Of a DNA stretch of 64,000 nt, positions 53,999 through 62,789 are shown piece by piece. The stretch comes from Rhodohalobacter mucosus. GTDB lineage: Bacteria; Bacteroidota; Rhodothermia; Balneolales; Balneolaceae. A model generated the notes under the pieces. The model made no database searches. It saw only the letters and a list, made by a program, of their open reading frames with translations, and was not told the DNA's origin. The position numbers and the translations under genes are program-made. The DNA lies in contig NZ_QGGB01000006.1 of NCBI RefSeq assembly GCF_003150675.1, forward strand, positions 310,001 through 374,000, written 5' to 3'. How positions within the stretch are numbered: position 1 is the first letter of the stretch; every line of letters starts with the position of its first letter.

Positions 53999-54411
53999 AT
54001 AAATCGATTTTTACTTCAGTATCCGGGGTCCATTCAGGTGCACCTGAGATAATGTGATGCTGTGCGCCATCTCAGGCTATTTTCCGCAAAAAAAAATCAG
54101 AGCCGGGTGACCAAATGCAGTATTAAGGCAACGAAAATTTAAAAAAAAGATAATGCCGGATGATTAAAAATCACCTTAGTAAGGGAAAATCCGGCAACCT
54201 GAGGTGAAATGATCACATAACTGTCAAGAGTGGCTTTTTTTGCACTGCCAGAAGTTCATAACATACTGCAAAACAATAGATTATAATTATCGATCAAGGC
54301 TTCTGAATTTATCCGGGCAGAATATCCGGAATTTGAAAAAAGCGCTTCCAAAAAAACCCATCTTACCCATTCGGTCCCGGTATGCTTCAGCTTTAGGTTT
54401 TTTTTGTCTTT
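53999..54411. other. Structured non-coding leader region upstream of SusC
   Basis: No gene is supported. TCAGGTGCACCTGA at 54034-54047 is a perfect 14-bp palindrome. The overlapping CCTGAGAT (54043-54050) can instead pair with ATCTCAGG (54069-54076), so two structures are mutually exclusive. TGCCGGAT (54154-54161) pairs with ATCCGGCA (54189-54196). It could hold the terminator of the upstream operon or cis-regulatory RNA. Confidence 0.4.
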
Positions 54412-54423
54412 AATTGCGCAATT
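54412..54423. promoter_or_regulatory. Palindromic operator candidate AATTGCGCAATT upstream of susC
   Basis: A perfect 12-bp palindrome 129 bases before the SusC start, with a central CG as in LacI-family sites. TACCTATG just after it resembles the TAnnTTTG -7 element with one mismatch, so the site would overlap the promoter. Confidence 0.5.
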
Positions 54424-54551
54424 TACCTATGCAAAACTTTGTATTATGGAAGGGCTTTTTTTATAATAATGCTTGTTCCTGCGGACGTGTACGTGTGAAG
54501 ACTACTCTCTCTGACTGGAACGTTCATAACCATTAACACAAAACAACAGAT

Positions 54552-57500
54552 ATGAATGGTATAAAGCTACGGAAAAGATCCTTTTCCAAATCAGACTTGC
54601 TGAGTTCATTTCCTGCCAATGTTCTTTCAGCGTCTACTCTGAAAGCGTTTACATGCTTTCTGGTATGTGCTGTGATGGCGTTTGGTATTGGTTTAAATGA
54701 GGCACAGGCCCAGAACCGGGTTGAAGTCACGGGTACCGTGATTGATGCTACAGACGGAGAGCCACTTCCCGGTGCAACAATCATCGTGCAGGGCTCATCA
54801 GAAGCTACCGGAAGCACTATTGGTACCACATCCCTTATGGATGGAACCTACTCAATAAATGTGCCGGAGAATCTCAACGTTCTGGTCGTATCCTTTATCG
54901 GATACATCACTCAGGAGGTTGAAATTAATGGCCGCACAACAGTTGACATTGAGCTCGAACCCGATATCCGACAGCTCGCCGACGTGGTTGTAGTTGGTTA
55001 CGGAACACAGGAAGAGCGTGAAATTACTTCTGCTGTTGCAAGTGTTGATGAAGAGCGTTTTAATCAGGGTAACGTGAACGATTCCGCACAGCTTCTTCAG
55101 GGTAAAGTTGCGGGACTGAACGTTACAAACAGAGGCGGTAACCCGAATGCGGGTTCTACCATTCGCCTTCGCGGGCTTTCAACCGTAGGTGCGAACACGG
55201 AGCCGCTGATTGTGATTGACGGCGTGATTGGTGCCGACCTGGCCAACGTTGATCCAAGCGACATTCAGTCTGTTGACGTATTGAAAGACGGTTCTGCTGC
55301 CGCTATTTACGGTACACGCGGTTCTTCAGGCGTTATTCTTGTAACGACCAAAAAAGGAAATTATGACACGGGCGATCCGGAAGGAAATATCCGTCTGGAT
55401 TACAACGGCTATGTATCTGCTGCGATGGTTGAGAATCAGCAACCGGTTATGAGCGCAACGGAATACATCGAAGCGGGCGGTAACGACCTCGGGTCTGTAA
55501 CCGACTGGCAGGATCTGGTAACGCGAACCGGTGTCTCCAACGTACACAACATTGCCGTTTCAGGCGGAACCGGAAACACGATCTACAGGGTGTCCACAAA
55601 CTTCCGTGATGTGAACGGTGTTCTCGAACAATCAGGATTTCGACAAATCAATGCACGTGCCAACATTACACACAACGCACTTGATGACAGGCTTACACTG
55701 ACCCTGAATGCGTCTACCACACGACGTGATATTGACAATTCATTCGAAGAAGCTCTTCGATATGCCGTACTTTATAATCCGACCGCACCGGTTCGATTTG
55801 ACAACGGTGAATTCTTTCAGGCTATTCTGTTCGATAACTTTAACCCTGTTGCCATTTACGAACAGAACGTAAACGAAGGTCAGCGCAAAGCGATCAACTA
55901 CAATGTGCAGGCACAGTTTGACCCAATCGAAAACCTTTCGATCAATGCAAACATTGCCCGTCAGTTTAACTCACAGTCATTTGGTGAGTTCTATCCGAGC
56001 ACATCTTTCTTCCGCGGCCTCAACCGAAACGGTCTGGCCCGAAGATATTTTGAAGACAGGGATTTCACGCTTTTCGAAACCTATGCTTCTTATAATGACA
56101 CGTTTATTGACAGGCTGGATGCGACCATAACCGGTGGTTATTCTTTCCAGGAAACATTCCAGGAAGGTCTGACGATCGAAATGGGTAACCTGCCTACCAA
56201 CGTTCAGAGTTACTACGGTATCGATCTGTCGGGCGACAGGGTACTGGGTAATCCGGCAAATGTATTCCTGGACTCCTATGCCACTCCCGACGAAAGAATC
56301 ATCGCATTCTTCGGTCGATTGAACGTTACATATGACAACGGCATCTTCTTTAATGCCTCGTTCAGAAGAGAAGGATCCACGAAGCTTGGACCTGAAAATC
56401 AGTGGGGTAGTTTCCCGGCCTTCAGTATCGGTACCGACATCAGCCGGTTCTTTGATATTGATGCCATCACTCAGATGAAGATTCGTCTCGGTTATGGTGT
56501 AACCGGTGCGCTTCCCGGACCTAACGGCCTGGCACAGGATCTTTACACATACTCTTTTGCCGGCGGTGGTACAGTGAGCAAGGCTCGTGATGCCAATCCG
56601 GATCTGAAGTGGGAAGAGAAAACCGAAATCAACCTTGGAGTTGACTTTGGTCTGTTTGAAGACAGGCTGACCGGTGCTCTCGACGTGTACACAAGGGATA
56701 TCGATGACTTTATTCTAGAAATTGCGGTACCTACGGATCAGTTTCCTTCAGGAACCCAGTTCCAGAATGCAGGCCGACTCAGAACCTACGGTCTTGAGTT
56801 CCAGGTTAACTATGACGCGTATCAGTCCCAGAATGTATTCTGGAATACAGGAATTGTATTTGATACCTACTCTACTGAGCTGGAAGAGTTTATTATAGAT
56901 GAGCAGATGCGAGCCAACCTCGGTTCACCCGGACAGAACGCTACGAACATGATTCGTGTTGCGGTCGGTGAGCAGATTGGACAGATCTGGGGCCCTGTGT
57001 TCTCCGGAGAAGTAAACCCGGACGGAACACCTGTTTTTGTTGACCTGAATGGTGACGGACAGCTGATTACGGATCAGGGTAACGCACTTTCCGAGAATGG
57101 TGACTTCAAGCAGCTTGGAAAAGGCTTTCCCGATTTCACACTTGGCTGGACCAACCAGGTGAACTACAAAAACTGGGAGCTGAATGCCTTCTTCAGAGGT
57201 GCGTTCGGACACAGCCTGGTGAATACCTATCGCGCTTTCTATGAGCCGATTGACCCGGGAGCCATTAACTCCTACAACAGGGTGATTACTGACAAAGCTG
57301 TGGAAGGCCTGACCGTTTCGCAGTTCAGTTCACTTTATGTTGAGAAGGCAGACTTTGTGAAGCTTGACAACGTAACCCTGGCTTACAACTTCGACGTTTC
57401 CAGCATTGAAGCATTCCGTCGTATAAGAGCCTACGTAACGCTTGAAAATGCTTTTACGATCACCAACTACACAGGAATCGATCCGGAACCTGTTCTCCAG

Positions 57501-57629
57501 GATCGTGGTTCCACAGATAATGGTGGCCGAATAAGTCCATTCGCTGATGTACTATCAGCCGGTATAGATCGCCGTAATAACTACTTCACGGCGAGAACCC
57601 TGACATTCGGGCTTAACATAGGATTTTAA
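54552..57629 (+). CDS. SusC/RagA-family TonB-linked outer-membrane transporter
   Basis: A 1025-residue outer-membrane importer. A long N-terminal export signal ends near AQAQ (about residue 54). The CarboxypepD_reg-like domain spans about 57-137 (VTGTVIDATDGEPLPGATII), and the TonB-box/SusC signature is DVVVVGYGTQ (144-153). The plug follows with QLLQGKVAGL and SAAIYGTRGSSGVI, then the barrel ends NIGF. It forms the channel of a SusCD complex with the SusD protein encoded 18 bases downstream. The ligand is unknown; a LacI-like palindrome upstream hints at sugar control. No glycoside hydrolase is adjacent. Confidence 0.95.
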   Translation: MNGIKLRKRSFSKSDLLSSFPANVLSASTLKAFTCFLVCAVMAFGIGLNEAQAQNRVEVTGTVIDATDGEPLPGATIIVQGSSEATGSTIGTTSLMDGTYSINVPENLNVLVVSFIGYITQEVEINGRTTVDIELEPDIRQLADVVVVGYGTQEEREITSAVASVDEERFNQGNVNDSAQLLQGKVAGLNVTNRGGNPNAGSTIRLRGLSTVGANTEPLIVIDGVIGADLANVDPSDIQSVDVLKDGSAAAIYGTRGSSGVILVTTKKGNYDTGDPEGNIRLDYNGYVSAAMVENQQPVMSATEYIEAGGNDLGSVTDWQDLVTRTGVSNVHNIAVSGGTGNTIYRVSTNFRDVNGVLEQSGFRQINARANITHNALDDRLTLTLNASTTRRDIDNSFEEALRYAVLYNPTAPVRFDNGEFFQAILFDNFNPVAIYEQNVNEGQRKAINYNVQAQFDPIENLSINANIARQFNSQSFGEFYPSTSFFRGLNRNGLARRYFEDRDFTLFETYASYNDTFIDRLDATITGGYSFQETFQEGLTIEMGNLPTNVQSYYGIDLSGDRVLGNPANVFLDSYATPDERIIAFFGRLNVTYDNGIFFNASFRREGSTKLGPENQWGSFPAFSIGTDISRFFDIDAITQMKIRLGYGVTGALPGPNGLAQDLYTYSFAGGGTVSKARDANPDLKWEEKTEINLGVDFGLFEDRLTGALDVYTRDIDDFILEIAVPTDQFPSGTQFQNAGRLRTYGLEFQVNYDAYQSQNVFWNTGIVFDTYSTELEEFIIDEQMRANLGSPGQNATNMIRVAVGEQIGQIWGPVFSGEVNPDGTPVFVDLNGDGQLITDQGNALSENGDFKQLGKGFPDFTLGWTNQVNYKNWELNAFFRGAFGHSLVNTYRAFYEPIDPGAINSYNRVITDKAVEGLTVSQFSSLYVEKADFVKLDNVTLAYNFDVSSIEAFRRIRAYVTLENAFTITNYTGIDPEPVLQDRGSTDNGGRISPFADVLSAGIDRRNNYFTARTLTFGLNIGF

Positions 57630-57647
57630 ACCAAAAAGCTGAATACA

Positions 57648-59243
57648 ATGAAACACTTAACTAAATTATTATCTGTATTGCTGCTCGTCTTCGCAGGGGT
57701 TGCCTGTACGGATCTGGATGAAAATCTGCAGTCAGATTTTACAGACACATTCGATCCGAATAATCCCGGCTTTGGCGCCAGTGAGAACGTAAACCGACCC
57801 GTCCCTAACGACGGTCTGAACGCTGCATTCAGTACACTTCTGAATGGTACTGCGAATCACTTTACAGTATTCTCGGTATCAGAGATTCCCACTGACGAAA
57901 TGGTTATCACCCAGAAAGGTGGTGACTGGTTTGACGGCGGTATCTGGCTGAATATGCATCGGCACGACTTCAGAGCAACTCACCCGGGCCTTAACGGTGC
58001 ATGGGGAGTTAACTATGGCGGTGTAACGCAGACGAACGAGCTGCTTGCAAATGCCACTCTTGATGCCAATCAAACAGCCCAGCTTCGTGTGCTCCGCGCA
58101 TACTACTACTGGAGACTGATGGACATGTTTGGCCGCATCAAAATTGTTACCGAGCCAGGTGTGGATTCACCCCAGGTTGACAGACCGGAAGTGTATGACT
58201 TTGTCGTATCGGAAATCAATGATGCGCTGCCCGATCTTAATGAAACGGCAGGATATGCAAGAATCAGCTCCGGTGCTGCATATGCACTCCTTTCAAGGCT
58301 CTATCTGAATGCTGACGTGTACAACCGTCCGTATCCTTATCTGCCGGGCACAGGTTCTCATGCACCGGGAACCCAGAACTTCGATGATGCCATGCAGGCT
58401 GCCATCGATGCGGCTGACGAAGTGATTGACTCAGGTATCTACGATCTGGGCCCGCAGGGTGACTTTGACTCTGTTTTCGGTCCCGCCAACGTGGAGAGCC
58501 CGGAACATATCTTCATCGTTCCTTTCGACGAAGCAACGGGTGCCGGTATGAACTTCGGTCAGATGACGTTCCACTATCCAAGCCAGCTGACATACGATTT
58601 TCAGCAGCAGCCATGGAACGGTTACTCATCACTTGAAGCGTTTTACGATTCGTATGATGACAATGACGGCCGTAAAGATGCTTTCTTTGTAGAAGGGCCG
58701 CAGTTCGACCTGAACGGAAACCCGATTCTGGACGTAGCTTTTGACGCAGCTGATCCCGACGGAGCACCCGTAAACTATACACCGGAAATCAATGAGCTTG
58801 CTCCAAACGGTTCACGACAGGCCGGTGTACGTCTCGGTAAATTCTCCCATAAGATTGGTCAGCTGCCTGAAATGGACAATGACTACACGCTTCTCCGATA
58901 TGCTGAAGTTCTGATGAACAAAGCAGAAGCGATTGCACGTCTGAACAACAACTGGAATGATCCTGAGACGATCTCACTGGTAAACCTCATTCGTGAGCGA
59001 GCCGGTGCCGATCTCTATAACTCAGGTGACCTCAGTGCAGAGGAGTTTCTCGCAGAGCGAGGCCGTGAATTCTTTCAGGAAGCCCTCCGACGAACGGATC
59101 AGATCCGTTTCGACACTTGGGGAGACGCATGGTGGGAAAAACCAGCACATGCTGACGGCTTCAGAAATATCATGCCGATACCGCTCGATCAGATCAATGC
59201 TACAACGGGCGGATTCCCGCTTACGCAGCATGACGACTACTAA
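57648..59243 (+). CDS. SusD/RagB-family surface lipoprotein
   Basis: A 531-residue lipoprotein with lipobox AGVAC (Cys20) that caps the SusC channel and binds ligand. SusD landmarks are the TPR-like helices around TAQLRVLRAYYYWRLMDMFG and the C-terminal RRTDQIRFDTWGDAWW followed by NIMPIPLDQINAT. Length fits the family. A perfect terminator follows 26 bases after the stop, so susC-susD form a closed two-gene unit. Confidence 0.95.
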   Translation: MKHLTKLLSVLLLVFAGVACTDLDENLQSDFTDTFDPNNPGFGASENVNRPVPNDGLNAAFSTLLNGTANHFTVFSVSEIPTDEMVITQKGGDWFDGGIWLNMHRHDFRATHPGLNGAWGVNYGGVTQTNELLANATLDANQTAQLRVLRAYYYWRLMDMFGRIKIVTEPGVDSPQVDRPEVYDFVVSEINDALPDLNETAGYARISSGAAYALLSRLYLNADVYNRPYPYLPGTGSHAPGTQNFDDAMQAAIDAADEVIDSGIYDLGPQGDFDSVFGPANVESPEHIFIVPFDEATGAGMNFGQMTFHYPSQLTYDFQQQPWNGYSSLEAFYDSYDDNDGRKDAFFVEGPQFDLNGNPILDVAFDAADPDGAPVNYTPEINELAPNGSRQAGVRLGKFSHKIGQLPEMDNDYTLLRYAEVLMNKAEAIARLNNNWNDPETISLVNLIRERAGADLYNSGDLSAEEFLAERGREFFQEALRRTDQIRFDTWGDAWWEKPAHADGFRNIMPIPLDQINATTGGFPLTQHDDY

Positions 59244-59269
59244 GTAAGATTAGTACCATTTATATCAGA

Positions 59270-59300
59270 GGGTTGCCATGATTCATGGCAACCCTTTTTT
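59270..59300 (+). terminator. Intrinsic terminator of the susCD unit
   Basis: GGGTTGCCATG pairs perfectly with CATGGCAACCC around an ATT loop, followed by six T at 59295-59300. It isolates the FG-GAP gene that follows, which must then use its own promoter or read-through. Confidence 0.93.
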
Positions 59301-59356
59301 ATTGGTAGTATATTTATGTTCAATTCCTTTAGAATCGACTGACGGTTCCGACACCC

Positions 59357-62300
59357 ATGAAATTGTATCTGCCGCTGTTACTTTTGTTGCTGTTTTCTCT
59401 TTTTACCGGTTCATGCAGCTCTGATGAGCAAGATACCGTGACGAATTCTCTTTTTACGGAATTGAACCCTGACCGAACCGGTGTCGATTTTGAAAATCTT
59501 CTGTTCCCAACAGAAGAATTCAACATGTACATTTTCAGAAATTTTTATAACGGAGGCGGTGTGGCCGTTGGGGATGTTACCGGTAACGGGCTGCCTGACA
59601 TATTTCTGACCGGAAATATGGTATCCAATCGGCTCTATGTTAACCGGGGTGATCTCAGCTTTACCGATGTTACAGATATCGCGGGCCTCAATAGTGAAGG
59701 GAGCTGGTCGACCGGTGCAAGCATGGCTGACGTTAATGGTGACGGTTTGCTCGACATTTATGTAACCCTGTCGGGTGAACCCGGGGGGGATAACCGTCAT
59801 AATCGCCTATATATCAATAACGGAGACACGAGCACAGTAAAGGATGGCTCCGGCTTGTCGTTTACGGAACTATCCTCAGAATATGGCCTGACGGATGAAA
59901 ATTTATCAACGCATGGTTTGTTTTTTGACTACGATCTGGACGGTGACCTGGATCTGTACCTGGTGGCGAACTCGTTTCATAATTTGGGAAGCTTTCAGGG
60001 AGTTCGCGGTGATCAGCGGCGTGTACCCGATCCGCAGGGAGCAAGTAAACTCTACAGAAACGATGGAGAGAGTTTTACGGATGTTACAGACGAGGCGGGA
60101 ATATACAGCAGTATTATCGGTTTCGGGCTGAGCGCCTCTGCAGGTGACCTGAACCGGGATGGGTTCCCCGATCTGTATGTGGCCAATGATTTTTTTGAAA
60201 GGGACTATCTTTATATCAACAACGGCGACGGTACGTTTACGGAGTCGCTTCCTGACTACATCCGAAGCCTTAGTTTCAGCTCAATGGGTTCGGATATTGC
60301 AGACGTTAACAATGACGGCTGGCCGGATATTTACGTAACGGATATGCTTCCGGAGGATGAAGCCAGACTGAAATCCAAAATGACGCTTGAAGCGTGGGAT
60401 GAGTACCAGAGCAATGTGGAGCGCGGATTTCACCACAAGTTTACCAGAAACACCCTTCAGATCAATAATGGTAAAGGCCGCGGCTTTTCCGAAACGGGAA
60501 GGCTGTCCGGGGTGCACGCCACCGACTGGAGCTGGGCAACTCTGATCGCAGATTTTGACAACAGCGGTTATAGCGACATTTTTGTTGCAAATGGGATCTA
60601 CAAGGATCTTTTGGACCAGGATTATATAGAGCAGGTAGCCAATCCGCGGGTAATTGGTGAGATGATCCGGTCGGGAGAGGAGAATGTGATAATGAACCTG
60701 ATGGATGCCATGAGCAGCACACCCGTTCCAAATAAAGTGTTCAGAAACAAAAATGGAATTGAATTCGAGGATCAGACAAGAGAGTGGGGACTGGATACTC
60801 CCGGTTTTTCAACGGGGGCTGCGTGGGCCGATCTGGACGATGACGGTGCGCTTGACCTTATCGTTAATAATGTAAACGGGGCTGCACAGATTTATCGCAA
60901 CAGGGGTTCTGAACTGAAACCGAACAACGGCTGGCTGAGTATTACACTTCGTGGAGACAGCGGAAATACCCACGGAATCGGGGCGCAGGTTCAGGTATGG
61001 GCCGGTGAACGGTACTGGTTCAGAGAGCACTTCCTTCAGAGAGGATTTCAGTCGAGCGTAGAACCGGGCATATATGTAGGTTTGGGCGAATCAGAGATGA
61101 TTGACTCCCTGATGGTGACATGGCCGGATGGCCGGGTGCATGCGCTGTATGACGTGCCCGTACCGGCTGCTCTAACGCTTCATCAGGACGAATCGGAACG
61201 TAGATGGGTTCCGCCGCCGCCATTCGCATCCATGACGGGTGATATCCCCCTAAACGCCCTTGAGCAGGATAGTCCGCAAAGCACTGCCCCTTTGCTGTCC
61301 GAGGTCCGTCTGGACGGTATTTCAGGGGTTGAGCATGAAGCCTTTCCATTTAATGAATTTAACCGTGAGCCACTGCTGAATGTAATGAGGTCGCAAGAAG
61401 GGCCTGCACAATGCACGGGCGACGTAAACGGGGACGGACTGGATGACCTCTACATCGGGGGCGGCAGGGATCAGGCCGGCCGGCTGATGATACAGCAGCT
61501 GTCCGGTGAATTCCTCCCACAGCAATCCGAACTCTTTGAAACGGACAGGGAAAGCCAGGACACAGACTGTGCCCTTTTTGATGCCACCGGGAATGGGGTT
61601 GCCGACCTGTATGTAGCCTCCGGGGGAAGCTCCTTTTCAACGGGGTCATCGGCTCTTCTTGACAGGCTCTACATCAACGATGGTTCCGGCAGATTTCAAA
61701 AATCACCGGATTATCTCCCGGCGGGCGGATACGCAAGCAATTCAACGGTAGCGCCATTCGATTTTAATGGGGATGGTTCGCTTGATCTTTTTGTGGGTGA
61801 GCGGCTCAGGCTGTTTAATACCGGCGTTCCTGCCAGAGGGTTTCTTCTCAAGAACGATGGAAGAGGCAGTTTCAGGGACGTTACCAGCGAGTACAATGAC
61901 GAATTTGAGTCACTGGGTATGGTAACAGATGCTCTTTGGGCTGACCTGACGGGTGACGGAGAGAGTGAACTGGTAATCGCCGGTGAGTGGATGCCTGTTC
62001 GTGTTTTTCGTCACTCAGGAGGCCGTTTCGAGGAAATTACAGCTGAACTGGGAATGGAACAGTCCAGCGGATGGTGGAATGCAATAGCCGCAGAGGATGT
62101 GGACGGAGACGGCCATACAGATTTGATTGCCGCAAATCACGGACGAAATTCCGTATTCAGTGCAGAAGTGGATCGGCCTGTAAAAATGTGGGTGGGAGAC
62201 ATCTCAGGAAATGGCATCAATGAACAGATAATCGCTTATTATGATGACGGAGACTACTACCCAACCGCCCTTCGACCGGAGATGGTCCGTGCAGTACCTC

Positions 62301-62773
62301 AGCTCGCTTCCCGATTCCCTGACTATGAGCAGTATGCCGGAACGCCTGTCCGGAATCTACTTACGGACGAAGAGCTTGCGAGAGCGCAGGTACTTGAGGC
62401 CAGGGTTCTGGAGAGCGTGGTTTTCCGAAACAGGGGAGGTGACAGAATGGAAATGGAGCCACTGCCAATTCGTGCCCAGCTGTCGCCAATGTTTGCCATT
62501 GAGCTGGCGGATGTGAATGAGGACGGCATTTCCGAGATTTTTATGGGCGGGAACCTGTTCAATGTTAAGCCGCACATCGGCCCTTATGATGCATCAAGAG
62601 GGGTGGTGCTGGCCTACAGAGACGGCCGGTTGATAACCCTGAACCATGAATCAACGGGCGTGTATGTGCCGGGTGAAACACGGAACATTACTGCGGTGAA
62701 TATAGGAGGGGTTCCGCATCTGATCTGGGCAAGACAGGGTGAATCCTCCGTGGTATACAGGTTTCAGGAATGA
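59357..62773 (+). CDS. FG-GAP/ASPIC-UnbV repeat lipoprotein, paralogue of the 44402 gene
   Basis: A 1138-residue lipoprotein (lipobox TGSC, Cys20) with the same plan as the 44402 product: DRTGVDFENLLFPTEEFNMY at about 35-54, first FG-GAP half, UnbV domain (LQRGFQSSVEPGIYVGLGES, VTWPDGRVHAL), second FG-GAP half and the C-terminal signature GGNLFNVKPHIGPYDASRG. Metal-loop patterns include DVNGDGLLDIYV, DYDLDGDLDLYL and DVNEDGISEIFM. It lies behind the susCD terminator and converges on the partial paralogue. Perhaps a surface partner or co-receptor of the SusCD pair; not established. Confidence 0.82.
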   Translation: MKLYLPLLLLLLFSLFTGSCSSDEQDTVTNSLFTELNPDRTGVDFENLLFPTEEFNMYIFRNFYNGGGVAVGDVTGNGLPDIFLTGNMVSNRLYVNRGDLSFTDVTDIAGLNSEGSWSTGASMADVNGDGLLDIYVTLSGEPGGDNRHNRLYINNGDTSTVKDGSGLSFTELSSEYGLTDENLSTHGLFFDYDLDGDLDLYLVANSFHNLGSFQGVRGDQRRVPDPQGASKLYRNDGESFTDVTDEAGIYSSIIGFGLSASAGDLNRDGFPDLYVANDFFERDYLYINNGDGTFTESLPDYIRSLSFSSMGSDIADVNNDGWPDIYVTDMLPEDEARLKSKMTLEAWDEYQSNVERGFHHKFTRNTLQINNGKGRGFSETGRLSGVHATDWSWATLIADFDNSGYSDIFVANGIYKDLLDQDYIEQVANPRVIGEMIRSGEENVIMNLMDAMSSTPVPNKVFRNKNGIEFEDQTREWGLDTPGFSTGAAWADLDDDGALDLIVNNVNGAAQIYRNRGSELKPNNGWLSITLRGDSGNTHGIGAQVQVWAGERYWFREHFLQRGFQSSVEPGIYVGLGESEMIDSLMVTWPDGRVHALYDVPVPAALTLHQDESERRWVPPPPFASMTGDIPLNALEQDSPQSTAPLLSEVRLDGISGVEHEAFPFNEFNREPLLNVMRSQEGPAQCTGDVNGDGLDDLYIGGGRDQAGRLMIQQLSGEFLPQQSELFETDRESQDTDCALFDATGNGVADLYVASGGSSFSTGSSALLDRLYINDGSGRFQKSPDYLPAGGYASNSTVAPFDFNGDGSLDLFVGERLRLFNTGVPARGFLLKNDGRGSFRDVTSEYNDEFESLGMVTDALWADLTGDGESELVIAGEWMPVRVFRHSGGRFEEITAELGMEQSSGWWNAIAAEDVDGDGHTDLIAANHGRNSVFSAEVDRPVKMWVGDISGNGINEQIIAYYDDGDYYPTALRPEMVRAVPQLASRFPDYEQYAGTPVRNLLTDEELARAQVLEARVLESVVFRNRGGDRMEMEPLPIRAQLSPMFAIELADVNEDGISEIFMGGNLFNVKPHIGPYDASRGVVLAYRDGRLITLNHESTGVYVPGETRNITAVNIGGVPHLIWARQGESSVVYRFQE

Positions 62774-62789
62774 GCCATGATCAATGTCA

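Noticed and set aside
54641-54652. GAAAGCGTTTAC inside susC, similar to the GTAAGCGTTTAC operator
   Set aside because: It lies within coding sequence for the signal peptide region, differs from the operator, and has no partner site. Chance similarity is more likely.
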